From: Helicobacter pylori oki112
GTDB taxonomy: Bacteria; Campylobacterota; Campylobacteria; Campylobacterales; Helicobacteraceae
Assembly: GCF_000600085.1 (NCBI RefSeq)
Contig: NZ_CP006821.1
Span: 558,001 to 622,000 of the forward strand
Length of the DNA: 64,000 nucleotides
Reading direction: 5' to 3'
The notes below the pieces were generated by a model, which was given only the letters and a program-made list of their open reading frames with translations, was not told the DNA's origin and did no database searches. The translations under genes were made by a program, and so were the position numbers. Every line of letters starts with the position of its first letter. Position 1 is the stretch's first letter. Shown here piece after piece: positions 29,987 to 38,747 of this stretch.

Positions 29987-30343
29987 ATGATTGGCATAGA
30001 TATTGTCTCTATTGCTAGGGTAGAAAAGTGCGTGAAACGCTTTGAAATGAGGTTTTTAGAGCGTTTTTTATCGCCAAGTGAGATTGTTTTATGCAAGGAC
30101 AAATCTAGCAGTATCGCCGGGTTTTTCGCGCTTAAAGAGGCTTGCTCTAAAGCCCTTCAAGTGGGCATTGGTAAGGAATTGAGCTTTTTGGATATACGCA
30201 TTTCTAAAAGCCCTAAAAACGCCCCCTTAATCACCCTTTCTAAAGAAAAAATGGATTATTTCAACATCCAAAGCTTGAGCGCGAGCATTAGCCATGACGC
30301 TGGTTTTGCGATAGCGGTCGTGATGGTTTCTTCGTCAAATTGA
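29987..30343 (+). CDS. acpS: Holo-[acyl-carrier-protein] synthase
   Basis: AcpS transfers 4'-phosphopantetheine from CoA to acyl carrier protein. The 118-aa protein has the magnesium-binding GIDIVSI (3-9) and FALKEACSKALQVGI (about 47-61) with the conserved E-x-x-x-K arrangement. The length matches the family. It is probably co-transcribed with fliL. Confidence 0.95.
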   Translation: MIGIDIVSIARVEKCVKRFEMRFLERFLSPSEIVLCKDKSSSIAGFFALKEACSKALQVGIGKELSFLDIRISKSPKNAPLITLSKEKMDYFNIQSLSASISHDAGFAIAVVMVSSSN

Positions 30344-30485
30344 TAAATAACGCATTCTAAAACTAACATTCTGTTTTTAAAAAGCGCTTAGCGGCCATTT
30401 AAAAAAACGCAAAAAACCTTTTTCAAATCGTTTTGATAACAAATTCTAAATAAATAAAATCAAATTTCAAAATTTAAGTTAATTA

Positions 30486-30500
30486 TAATAATTATTTTTA
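30486..30500 (+). promoter_or_regulatory. Fur box upstream of the FecA-type receptor
   Basis: TAATAATTATTTTTA matches the iron-loaded Fur consensus TAATAATnATTATTA with one mismatch. The TATAAT -10 at 30499-30504 overlaps its end, so Fur binding would block transcription. Confidence 0.6.
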
Positions 30501-30541
30501 TAATATGCATCAGTTTGAATTAAATGAGAAAGGTTATCATA

Positions 30542-32920
30542 ATGAATGGTTATTTGAGGGTAAAAACCCCGTATTTTTTAGCGTTATACACTTTGACTTT
30601 TTGGACTTTTAGTTCTTTTATGAGTGCGAAAGATAAGCACCATTTTTTAAAAAAAGTTACAACCACTGAGCAAAAATTCAGTTCCAGCGCCCCGCTTTCA
30701 TATCAAAGCGAAGAAGTGCGTAATTCCACAAGCTCTCGCACGGTGATTTCCAACAAAGAACTCAAAAAAACGGGTAATTTGAATATTGAAAACGCTTTGC
30801 AAAATGTGCCAGGGATTCAAATCAGAGACGCTACAGGCACGGGCGTGCTGCCTAAAATTTCGGTGCGCGGTTTTGGTGGGGGTGGTAACGGGCATAGCAA
30901 TACGGGCATGATTTTAGTCAATGGTATCCCCATTTATGGCGCGCCGTATTCTAATATTGAACTGGCGATTTTCCCTGTTACTTTCCAGTCAGTGGATAGG
31001 ATTGATGTGATTAAGGGGGGCACGAGCGTGCAATATGGCCCTAACACTTTTGGAGGCGTGGTGAATATCATCACTAAAGAAATCCCTAAAGAGTGGGAAA
31101 ATCAAGCGGCTGAAAGGATCACTTTTTGGGGGCGATCCTCTAATGGGAATTTTGTAGATCCTAAAGAAAAAGGCAAGCCTTTAGCCCAAACTTTAGGCAA
31201 TCAGATGCTGTTTAACACTTACGGGCGAACGGCTGGAATGTTGGGTAAGCATATAGGAATTAGCGCCCAAGGCAATTGGATTAATGGGCAAGGTTTCAGG
31301 CAAAACAGCCCCACAAAGGTGCAAAACTACTTGCTTGATGCGATCTATAAGATTAATGCGACCAACACTTTTAAAGCTTATTACCAATATTATCAATACA
31401 ATTCTTACCATCCAGGCACTTTGAGCGCTCAAGATTACGCCTATAACCGCTTCATCAACGAGCGCCCTGACAATCAAGATGGAGGGCGGGCCAAGCGCTT
31501 TGGGATCGTGTATCAAAATTATTTTGGCGACCCGGATAGGAAAGTGGGGGGAGATTTTAAATTCACTTATTTCACGCATGACATGAGTAGGGATTTTGGG
31601 TTTTCCAACCAATACCAAAGCGTGTATATGAGCGGTCAAAACAAGATTTTACCTTTTAAAGGCAAGGGAGAAATTAGTGCAAAAAACCCTAATTGCGGTT
31701 TGTATTCTTATAGCGACACGAATAGCCCTTGTTGGCAATTTTTTGACAATATCCGCCGCTTCGTGGTGAATGCCTTTGAGCCAAAACTCAATCTCATCAT
31801 CAATACCGGTAAAGTCAAACAAACTTTTAACATGGGAATGCGGTTTTTAACCGAAGATTTATACCGCCGATCCACTACCAGGAAAAACCCTAGCATGCCT
31901 AATAATGGCAGTGGGTTTGATGCAGGAACTTCACTCAATAATTTCAACAATTATACCGCTGTGTATGCCAGCGATGAAATCAATTTCAATAACGGCATGC
32001 TAACGATCACGCCGGGCTTGAGATACACTTTTTTAAATTATGAAAAAAAAGACGCTTCCCCTTTTAAAGCAGGCCAAACAGGAAAAACCATTAAAGATCG
32101 TTACAACCAATGGAATCCGGCGCTGAATATCGGCTATAAACCCATTAAAGATTGGTTGTTTTATTTCAACTATCAAAGAAGCTACATTCCGCCCCAATTC
32201 AGCAATATCGGTAGTTTTGTAGGCACAAGCACGGATTATTTTCAAATCTTTAATGTCATGGAGGGCGGCTCAAGATATTATTTTAACAATCAAGTGAGTT
32301 TTAACGCGAATTATTTTGTGATTTTTGCGAATCATTATTTTACCGGGCGCTATGGGGATAATAAAGAGCCGGTCAATGCGAGATCGCAAGGCGTGGAGTT
32401 GGAACTCTACTACACGCCTATTAGGGGGCTTAATTTCCATGCGGCTTACACTTTTATAGACGCTAATATCACCAGCCACACAATGGTTACTAACCCTGCT
32501 AATCCTAAAGGGCCTAAAAAAGATATTTTTGGTAAAAAACTCCCTTTTGTCAGCCCGCACCAGTTTATTTTAGACGCGAGCTACACTTACGCTAAAACCA
32601 CGATCGGGTTGAGCTCTTTCTTTTATAGTACGGCTTATAGCGATGTGTTAAACACTGTGCCTTTCACTCAATACGCGCCCACGATCAAAAACGGCGCTAT
32701 CACTACCAAAACAGCGGGAATGACGCCATGGTATTGGGTGTGGAATTTGCAAATTTCTAGTGCTTTGTGGGAACGCAAAAATCAAAGCGTTAATGCGAGC
32801 TTGCAAATCAATAACATTTTTAACATGAAATATTGGTTTAGCGGGATAGGCACTAGCCCTAACGGTAAAGAAGCCGCGCCTCCTAGAAGCATCACAGCGT
32901 ATGTGAGCTATCATTTTTAA
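30542..32920 (+). CDS. fecA: TonB-dependent siderophore/ferric citrate receptor, FecA type
   Basis: A 792-aa outer-membrane receptor for iron complexes (the paralogue usually called FecA2). The start at 30542 (MNGYLRVK) has GAAAGG upstream and begins the signal peptide (about 1-29); an ATG 18 bases earlier is in frame. The plug domain (about 55-190) has RTVISNKELKKTGNLNIENAL, quoted in part as VISNKELKKTG, and GVVNIITKE. The barrel follows and ends in YVSYHF with terminal Phe. A near-perfect Fur box covers the promoter. The second-position neighbours (acpS, fliL) have no link to iron. Confidence 0.92.
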   Translation: MNGYLRVKTPYFLALYTLTFWTFSSFMSAKDKHHFLKKVTTTEQKFSSSAPLSYQSEEVRNSTSSRTVISNKELKKTGNLNIENALQNVPGIQIRDATGTGVLPKISVRGFGGGGNGHSNTGMILVNGIPIYGAPYSNIELAIFPVTFQSVDRIDVIKGGTSVQYGPNTFGGVVNIITKEIPKEWENQAAERITFWGRSSNGNFVDPKEKGKPLAQTLGNQMLFNTYGRTAGMLGKHIGISAQGNWINGQGFRQNSPTKVQNYLLDAIYKINATNTFKAYYQYYQYNSYHPGTLSAQDYAYNRFINERPDNQDGGRAKRFGIVYQNYFGDPDRKVGGDFKFTYFTHDMSRDFGFSNQYQSVYMSGQNKILPFKGKGEISAKNPNCGLYSYSDTNSPCWQFFDNIRRFVVNAFEPKLNLIINTGKVKQTFNMGMRFLTEDLYRRSTTRKNPSMPNNGSGFDAGTSLNNFNNYTAVYASDEINFNNGMLTITPGLRYTFLNYEKKDASPFKAGQTGKTIKDRYNQWNPALNIGYKPIKDWLFYFNYQRSYIPPQFSNIGSFVGTSTDYFQIFNVMEGGSRYYFNNQVSFNANYFVIFANHYFTGRYGDNKEPVNARSQGVELELYYTPIRGLNFHAAYTFIDANITSHTMVTNPANPKGPKKDIFGKKLPFVSPHQFILDASYTYAKTTIGLSSFFYSTAYSDVLNTVPFTQYAPTIKNGAITTKTAGMTPWYWVWNLQISSALWERKNQSVNASLQINNIFNMKYWFSGIGTSPNGKEAAPPRSITAYVSYHF

Positions 32921-32930
32921 GGTTTAATCT

Positions 32931-33551
32931 TTAGGGCTGTAGTTGCTTGAGCAGTTGGGTATAAAAAACAACCCTTTGTTTTAAATGCTCCCTTAGAGCG
33001 CGGTAATTAGGGCAAAAGATTTGAACGCAACGCCAGAAATTTTTGGAATGGTTTTTGTGGATCGTGTGGGCGAGTTCATGGATGATGACATAATCAATCG
33101 CTTCTTTTTGAGCGCAAACCAGTAAAAGAGCAAAACTCAAGCGGTTATGATAAGAGCAACTCCCTAAAACTTTGGCGTTGTTTCTAATGCTGAAATGGGT
33201 GTATGAAGTTTGCATTTTTTGAGCGATCAAAGGGAGTTGTTGCTCCAAATAAGTTTTTAAGATTTTTTTAAGCTCTGTTAGAGTGTAATCGTTGGCGTTT
33301 TTCACCTCATCAAACACAAGGATTTTGTTTTGATAGGTTTCTAGGCGCGAGTGTAAAAGGGAGTGTTTTTCTTGCATGGCTGAAAGGGTTTTTTTTAGCC
33401 AAGCTTCTTGTTCTTTTAAAAAAGCGCTCGCTCTAGCTTGAGAGCAAGAATTGGGCATTTTTAGAATCACTTCTAAAGAGGGCGTGATATTCAAGCTCAG
33501 GGTTTTGATTTTTTTACTTTTTTGAATGGTAATAGGAATATCATCTAACAT
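32931..33551 (-). CDS. YgjP-like metallopeptidase-fold protein
   Basis: A 206-aa protein of the YgjP (DUF45, M48-related) family with the zinc motif HELAHTIHKNHSKNFW (about 158-173), that is HExxH plus a third histidine in NHSKNFW. The N-terminus (ITIQKSKKIKTLSLNI) is the family start. The activity in bacteria is unsettled. It converges with the FecA-type gene and diverges from the glycosyltransferase gene. Confidence 0.82.
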   Translation of the reverse strand: MLDDIPITIQKSKKIKTLSLNITPSLEVILKMPNSCSQARASAFLKEQEAWLKKTLSAMQEKHSLLHSRLETYQNKILVFDEVKNANDYTLTELKKILKTYLEQQLPLIAQKMQTSYTHFSIRNNAKVLGSCSYHNRLSFALLLVCAQKEAIDYVIIHELAHTIHKNHSKNFWRCVQIFCPNYRALREHLKQRVVFYTQLLKQLQP

Positions 33552-33632
33552 GGTGCGTATTTTACTAAAATTTGCGCTAGAATGTAAGTCTGTTTGATAT
33601 TGATTTTATTTGTATTAAGAATTAAGGCTAAC

Positions 33633-34484
33633 ATGCGTGTTTTTATTATTCATTTAAGCCCCAAAACCTGTCACAATTTTTCTTTAAAAGAAACCCATAT
33701 AACCCCCATTTTAGAGAGCCTTAAACTTCAAGGGATCTCTTATGAAATCTTTGATGCGATCTATTCTAAAATCTCTCCCACGCAATTACACCCCTTGGTC
33801 TTAGAGCATTTGCACCCTTCTTTTATAATTGAAGATTTATTGGCTTTTTGTAAAGATAAAAAACACCCCCCTTGCACGTTAACAAATTTCTTTTATGCGC
33901 TCAAGCATTGCGGGAAGAGGATGGGGTTTGGGGAGCTTGGGTGCTATGCGAGCCATTATTCGTTGTGGCAAAAATGCATAGAGCTTAATGAAGCGATCTG
34001 TATTTTAGAAGATGATATTATTGTAAAAGAGCGTTTTAAAGAGAGCCTAGAGTTTTGTCATAAACACATCAACGAATTAGGCTATATCCGCTTGATGCAT
34101 TTAGAAGAAAATGTGGCTAAACAAAAAACTCTTATTAAAGGGGTTTCTCAAATCTTAAATTTTAAAGATGGCATTGGCACTCAAGGGTATGTTTTAGCCC
34201 CCAAAGCCGCGCAAAAATTATTGAAATACAGCGCAAAAGAATGGGTGATGCCCATAGATTGCGTGATGGATAGGCATTATTGGCATGGGGTCAAAAACTA
34301 TGTGTTAGAAGAATTTGCGATTACTTGCGATAGAATGAATTCCCAAAACTCCAACACAGAAAAACAAAGGCCTAAAAAATTACCTTTAAGCATCAGGATT
34401 GGCCGTTTTTTGCATAAAAGCGCGGTTAAAATCTTGGATAAAGTTTTTAGGTATAGCCCAAAATTAATCATTAGAAAAAACTAA
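33633..34484 (+). CDS. Family 25 glycosyltransferase, LPS biosynthesis
   Basis: Paralogue of the enzyme at 14682-15503. The start at 33633 aligns with that protein (MRVFIIHL versus MRVFIISL); upstream codons in frame add 13 residues without conservation. Matching blocks include FDAIYSK (40-46), ELGCYASHYSLW (101-112) and CIELNEAICILEDD (115-128). The C-terminal 40 residues are basic. Likely transfers a hexose to lipopolysaccharide core or O chain; the sugar is not evident. 283 aa. Confidence 0.85.
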   Translation: MRVFIIHLSPKTCHNFSLKETHITPILESLKLQGISYEIFDAIYSKISPTQLHPLVLEHLHPSFIIEDLLAFCKDKKHPPCTLTNFFYALKHCGKRMGFGELGCYASHYSLWQKCIELNEAICILEDDIIVKERFKESLEFCHKHINELGYIRLMHLEENVAKQKTLIKGVSQILNFKDGIGTQGYVLAPKAAQKLLKYSAKEWVMPIDCVMDRHYWHGVKNYVLEEFAITCDRMNSQNSNTEKQRPKKLPLSIRIGRFLHKSAVKILDKVFRYSPKLIIRKN

Positions 34485-34687
34485 TCATTAGAATTTGCAA
34501 ACATTAGAATAAGTCTTTGAGCATTTCTTGCATGATAGGGGAAGTTTCATTCAATTGATTTAAAGGCTTAGCGGTTTGCTAAATGCGGTTTGCTAAATAA
34601 AGCAATAAAGTAATAATCGTTATTAAACATGCTATATTTCTTTTTTCTATAAAACTCAATATCATTGAATAAAACTAGGGAGTTAGA
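34485..34687 (+). other. Intergenic stretch with a 14-base tandem duplication
   Basis: GCGGTTTGCTAAAT occurs twice in tandem at about 34568-34595. On the minus strand a short frame ending QEMLKDLF and a stop (about 34500-34570) has no start codon and may be the tail of a decayed gene. The right part holds the Fur box of ribBA. Confidence 0.4.
34611..34625 (+). promoter_or_regulatory. Fur box upstream of ribBA
   Basis: TAATAATCGTTATTA matches TAATAATnATTATTA at 14 of 15 positions, 63 bases upstream of the ribBA start. Iron-dependent regulation of ribBA has been described in H. pylori, which fits this site. Confidence 0.6.
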
Positions 34688-35722
34688 ATGATCTTAAGAA
34701 GAGTTACTGAAGCTTTAGAAGCGTATAAAAATGGCGAAATGCTTATTGTTATGGACGATGAAGACAGAGAAAATGAGGGGGATTTGGTTTTAGCCGGGAT
34801 TTTTTCTACCCCTGAGAAAATCAATTTCATGGCCACGCATGCTAGGGGGTTGATTTGCGTGTCTTTGACCAAAGATTTAGCGAAAAAATTTGAATTACCC
34901 CCTATGGTTAGCGTGAATGATTCTAACCATGAGACCGCTTTCACGGTTTCTATTGACGCTAAAGAAGCCAAAACCGGGATTTCTGCTTTTGAAAGGCATT
35001 TAACGATTGAATTATTATGTAAAGACACCACCAAACCGAGCGATTTTGTGCGACCGGGGCATATTTTCCCTTTAATCGCAAAAGACGGGGGCGTGTTAGC
35101 GCGCACGGGCCATACTGAAGCGAGCGTGGATTTATGCAAATTAGCTGGATTAAAACCCGTGAGCGTGATTTGTGAAATCATGAAAGAAGATGGATCTATG
35201 GCGAGGAGAGGGGATAAATTTTTGAGCGACTTTGCCCTTAAACATAACCTTAAAACCCTCTATGTCTCTGATTTGATTAGCTATCGTTTGGAAAATGAAA
35301 GTTTGCTGAAAATGTTTTGTCAAGAAGAAAGAGAATTTTTAAAACACCAAACGCAATGCTACACTTTTTTAGACCACCAGCAAAAAAACCATTACGCTTT
35401 TAAGTTTAAAGGCGCAAAAACCCATGATTTAGCCCCTTTAGTGCGTTTCCACCCTATCAAAGAGGATTTTGATTTCTTGACGACTGATGCGTTTGAAGTG
35501 TTTTTTAAAGCGTTAGAATATTTAAAGCGCGAAGGAGGTTATTTGATCTTTATGAACACGCATTCTAAAGAAAACAATATCGTTAAAGATTTTGGGATCG
35601 GAGCGTTGGTGTTAAAAAATTTAGGGATAAAGGATTTCAGGCTTTTAAGCTCTTCTGAAGACAGGCAGTATAAGGCTTTGAGCGGGTTTGGGCTTAAGCT
35701 TGTAGAAACGATTAGCCTTTGA
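34688..35722 (+). CDS. ribBA: 3,4-dihydroxy-2-butanone 4-phosphate synthase with degenerate GTP cyclohydrolase II domain
   Basis: The N-terminal domain (1-200) is RibB, which forms the four-carbon unit of riboflavin from ribulose 5-phosphate: DDEDRENEGDL (about 24-34), RTGHTEASVDL (about 139-149) and ICEIMKEDGSM (about 160-170) are intact. The C-terminal domain (210-344) has the outline of RibA but no zinc site: the CDCGGAL-type cysteines and the GRGIG loop are missing. The separate ribA at 36910 has all of these, so this domain is probably inactive. A Fur box lies upstream. Confidence 0.92.
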   Translation: MILRRVTEALEAYKNGEMLIVMDDEDRENEGDLVLAGIFSTPEKINFMATHARGLICVSLTKDLAKKFELPPMVSVNDSNHETAFTVSIDAKEAKTGISAFERHLTIELLCKDTTKPSDFVRPGHIFPLIAKDGGVLARTGHTEASVDLCKLAGLKPVSVICEIMKEDGSMARRGDKFLSDFALKHNLKTLYVSDLISYRLENESLLKMFCQEEREFLKHQTQCYTFLDHQQKNHYAFKFKGAKTHDLAPLVRFHPIKEDFDFLTTDAFEVFFKALEYLKREGGYLIFMNTHSKENNIVKDFGIGALVLKNLGIKDFRLLSSSEDRQYKALSGFGLKLVETISL

Positions 35723-35764
35723 GGCCTGTTAAGTTTTATTGAATGTGTTGTAATGTTTTTAAAG

Positions 35765-35770
35765 TATAAT
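35765..35770 (+). promoter_or_regulatory. -10 box upstream of the DUF3943 gene
   Basis: AAAGTATAATAAAC contains TATAAT 38 bases before the first start codon considered. Confidence 0.45.
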
Positions 35771-35808
35771 AAACTCTTTTTAAGTCAAGCAATAAAGTTT
35801 GCAACCTG

Positions 35809-36648
35809 ATGAGAGTAATAATAGAGTTTATGCTGATTTCATTAAAAACATTCCTAAAAATATTATTGAAAATAGTCCTAAAAACCTTCCAAAAGATTTG
35901 GATGGTTTGCGTTATTATTTGGGGGTTAGGCTGTAGTTTTTTAAACGCTAACAGCATTCAATTAGAAGAAACGCTCAGACGAAGCCCTAAAAATCTTATT
36001 TGGCAACACTTTAAAAAGAAGTTTAAAAAGAGCAACACGATCCCTTATGCCCCAAATAGCCGTTGGAAATATTTAGGCACAAGTATAGGGATTTTGGGCG
36101 TGTCGTTGGTGATAGGGATTGTAGGGTTGTATCTCATGCCAGAGAGCGTAACGAATTGGGATAAAGAAAAGTTTGGGATCAAAAGTTGGTTTGAAAATGT
36201 CCGCATGGGGCCAAAACTAGACAATGATAGTTTTATTTTTAATGAAATTTTGCACCCTTATTTTGGGGCTATGTATTATATGCAACCGCGCATGGCTGGG
36301 TTTAGCTGGATGGCCTCAGCGTTTTTTTCTTTTATCACTTCCACGCTTTTTTGGGAATATGGCTTGGAAGCGTTTGTGGAAGTGCCTAGCTGGCAGGATC
36401 TAGTGATCACGCCTTTATTAGGATCTATTTTAGGGGAAGGGTTTTATCAGCTCACACGCTATATCCAACGCAATGAAGGCAAGCTTTTTGGCTCTTTATT
36501 TTTAGGGCGTTTAGTTATCGCTCTTATGGATCCTATCGGTTTTATCATTAGAGATTTAGGGCTTGGGGAAGCTTTAGGGATTTATAATAAACATGAAATC
36601 CGTTCTAATTTAAGCCCCAATGGTTTGAATTTGACTTACAAATTTTAA
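35809..36648 (+). CDS. DUF3943-type membrane protein, 279 aa
   Basis: An N-terminal hydrophobic/basic stretch is followed by membrane segments (about 77-101, 164-185) and the motif HPYFGAMYY (about 150-158), plus FFSFITSTLFWEYGLEA and WQDLVITPLLGSILGE, which fit the DUF3943 pattern. Start is uncertain: ATG at 35809 or at 35830, neither with a good ribosome site. It lies between ribBA and ribA, but no riboflavin link is visible in the sequence. Confidence 0.72.
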   Translation: MRVIIEFMLISLKTFLKILLKIVLKTFQKIWMVCVIIWGLGCSFLNANSIQLEETLRRSPKNLIWQHFKKKFKKSNTIPYAPNSRWKYLGTSIGILGVSLVIGIVGLYLMPESVTNWDKEKFGIKSWFENVRMGPKLDNDSFIFNEILHPYFGAMYYMQPRMAGFSWMASAFFSFITSTLFWEYGLEAFVEVPSWQDLVITPLLGSILGEGFYQLTRYIQRNEGKLFGSLFLGRLVIALMDPIGFIIRDLGLGEALGIYNKHEIRSNLSPNGLNLTYKF

Positions 36649-36909
36649 AGGAGACCCCACATCAAGCGATTTTAAAAACATTTTCATCGGTGCAAATCAT
36701 TCTAAACGCACCAACCCCTTAAGGCCAATCAAAAATGCATTGACTTCCCAAATCTATAATGGAGCAACTAGCTTTAAGGGCGGTGAGTTTGTTAGAGGTT
36801 TTTAAAAGATGGGGTTGTTCGTTCAATAACTTTTTAAGAAAATTATAAAGAGTTTTGATAGAATACCTTTTTTAAAAGATGCGTTTTAAAACTAATTTTA
36901 GGAGTATCC

Positions 36910-37488
36910 TTGAAACGATTAGAAGTCTCTAACCAAGCCAAATTACCCACTCAATTTGGGGAGTTTTGTATCCAGTGCTTTAGAGAAAAGGGTTCTAATG
37001 GCTCTAAAGATCATTTAGTGGTTTTCACCCCTAATTTTTCTCAAAACCCCTTAGTGCGTTTGCATTCAGAATGCTTGACCGGCGACGCTCTAGGCTCTCA
37101 AAAATGCGATTGCGGGGGGGCGTTGCAAATGGCGTTAGAAAGGATTTCTAAAGAAGGGGGGCTAGTGATTTATTTGCGCCAAGAAGGGCGTGGGATAGGG
37201 CTATTTAATAAAGTCAATGCCTACGCTTTGCAAGATAAGGGCTATGATACCATTCAAGCCAATGAAATGATAGGGTTTAAAGACGATGAAAGGGATTATA
37301 GTATTGCGGGTGAAATTTTAGAATATTACGGCATTAAAAAAATGCGCTTACTCACAAACAACCCTAAAAAAATCGCCACTTTAGAAAAATACGCTGAGGT
37401 AACAAGAGAGAGCTTGATCGTGTGTGCTAATGAACACAATCAAGGGTATTTGGAAGTCAAAAAGCTCAAAATGGGGCATTTATTGTGA
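36910..37488 (+). CDS. ribA: GTP cyclohydrolase II
   Basis: RibA opens the GTP ring at the start of riboflavin synthesis. The 192-aa protein has the zinc site in [18 protein letters not shown] (cysteines near 57, 68 and 70) and the catalytic stretch [11 protein letters not shown] (about 94-104). It starts with TTG after AGGAG. A TAGAAT box at 36859-36864 is a possible -10. It supplies the activity that the RibA-like half of RibBA seems to lack. Confidence 0.95.
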   Translation: MKRLEVSNQAKLPTQFGEFCIQCFREKGSNGSKDHLVVFTPNFSQNPLVRLHSECLTGDALGSQKCDCGGALQMALERISKEGGLVIYLRQEGRGIGLFNKVNAYALQDKGYDTIQANEMIGFKDDERDYSIAGEILEYYGIKKMRLLTNNPKKIATLEKYAEVTRESLIVCANEHNQGYLEVKKLKMGHLL

Positions 37489-37536
37489 AAACTCTTTTAA
37501 AATAAGCTTTAAAAGGCACAATATAGGGGTAAGATA

Positions 37537-37758
37537 ATGGTAGAAGTGCGATTTTTTGGACCCATAAAAGAAGAAAATTTTTTCGTCAAAGCGAGTGATT
37601 TAAAAGAATTAAGAGCGATTTTACAAGAAAAAGAGGGCTTAAAAGAGTGGTTGGGCGTTTGCGCGATAGCCCTTAATGATCACTTAATAGACAATTTAAA
37701 CACGCCTTTAAAAGATGGCGATGTGGTAAGTTTGTTGCCACCGGTTTGTGGGGGCTAG
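37537..37758 (+). CDS. moaD: Molybdopterin synthase small subunit
   Basis: MoaD is the ubiquitin-like sulfur carrier of molybdopterin synthase. The 73-aa protein ends in the required Gly-Gly (PPVCGG), which is adenylated and thiocarboxylated. MoaE is encoded directly after it with no gap. Confidence 0.92.
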   Translation: MVEVRFFGPIKEENFFVKASDLKELRAILQEKEGLKEWLGVCAIALNDHLIDNLNTPLKDGDVVSLLPPVCGG

Positions 37759-38196
37759 GTGTTAAAAATCATTCAAGGGGCATTGGATACTAGTGAGCTT
37801 TTGAAAGCCTACCAAGAGGAAGCTCGCATTAAAAACTTTGGAGCGTTTTGTGTGTTTGTGGGGATTGTGAGAAAAGAGGGTAACATTCAAGGCTTGAGTT
37901 TTGATATTTATGAAGCGCTATTAAAGACTTGGTTTGAAAAATGGCACCATAAAGCCAAAGATTTGGGCGTGGTGTTAAAGATGGCGCACAGCCTGGGCGA
38001 TGTTTTGATAGGACAAAGCTCATTTTTATGCGTTTTAATGGGAAAGAATAGAAAAAATGCCTTAGAACTATACGAAGATTTTATTGAAGATTTTAAGCGT
38101 AACGCTCCTATTTGGAAATACGATTTGATTGATAATAAACGCATTTACGCTAAAGAAAGAAGCCACCCTTTAAAAGGGAGCGGGCTTTTAGCGTAA
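37759..38196 (+). CDS. moaE: Molybdopterin synthase large subunit
   Basis: MoaE uses two MoaD thiocarboxylates to convert precursor Z to molybdopterin. The 145-aa protein has the conserved FVGIVRKEG-type segment (about 33-42) and the basic active-site end IWKYDLIDNKRIYAKERS (about 119-136). It starts with GTG immediately after the moaD stop. Confidence 0.92.
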   Translation: MLKIIQGALDTSELLKAYQEEARIKNFGAFCVFVGIVRKEGNIQGLSFDIYEALLKTWFEKWHHKAKDLGVVLKMAHSLGDVLIGQSSFLCVLMGKNRKNALELYEDFIEDFKRNAPIWKYDLIDNKRIYAKERSHPLKGSGLLA

Positions 38197-38208
38197 AAAG
38201 GAGTTAAA

Positions 38209-38739
38209 GTGCAAACGATTCATATAGGCGTTTTGAGCGCGAGCGATAGAGCGTCAAAAGGGATTTATGAAGATTTAAGCGGCAAGGCGATACAAGAAGT
38301 GTTGAGCGAATACCTGCTCAATCCTTTAGAATTCCATTACGAAATTGTCGCTGATGAAAGGGATTTGATTGAAAAATCGCTGATTAAAATGTGCGATGAA
38401 TACCAATGCGATCTAGTCGTTACTACAGGAGGCACAGGCCCTGCTTTAAGAGACATAACCCCAGAAGCCACAGAAAAAGTGTGCCAAAAAATGCTTCCTG
38501 GTTTTGGAGAGCTTATGCGAATGACTAGTTTAAAATATGTGCCTACAGCGATTCTATCGCGCCAGAGTGCTGGTATTAGGAATAAGAGTTTGATTATTAA
38601 TCTCCCTGGTAAGCCAAAAAGTATTAGAGAATGCTTAGAGGCGGTTTTTCCAGCGATTCCTTATTGCGTGGATTTGATTTTAGGGAATTATATGCAAGTG
38701 AATGAAAAAAACATTCAAGCGTTTCGCCCCAAACAATAA
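38209..38739 (+). CDS. mogA: Molybdopterin adenylyltransferase
   Basis: MogA adenylates molybdopterin before metal insertion. The 176-aa protein has the family motif TTGGTGPALRDITPEAT (about 72-88) and the second MoCF segment NLPGKPKSIREC (about 127-138). GTG start after AAAGGAG. It lies between moaE and moaC. Confidence 0.93.
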   Translation: MQTIHIGVLSASDRASKGIYEDLSGKAIQEVLSEYLLNPLEFHYEIVADERDLIEKSLIKMCDEYQCDLVVTTGGTGPALRDITPEATEKVCQKMLPGFGELMRMTSLKYVPTAILSRQSAGIRNKSLIINLPGKPKSIRECLEAVFPAIPYCVDLILGNYMQVNEKNIQAFRPKQ

Positions 38740-38747
38740 GGTAAAAA

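Noticed and set aside
31193-31639. 148-codon minus-strand frame inside the FecA-type receptor gene
   Set aside because: It lies wholly antisense to a well-conserved receptor gene, has no ribosome site and an unusual composition typical of a shadow frame.
34675-35181. 168-codon minus-strand frame inside ribBA
   Set aside because: Antisense shadow of the conserved RibB domain with no ribosome site.
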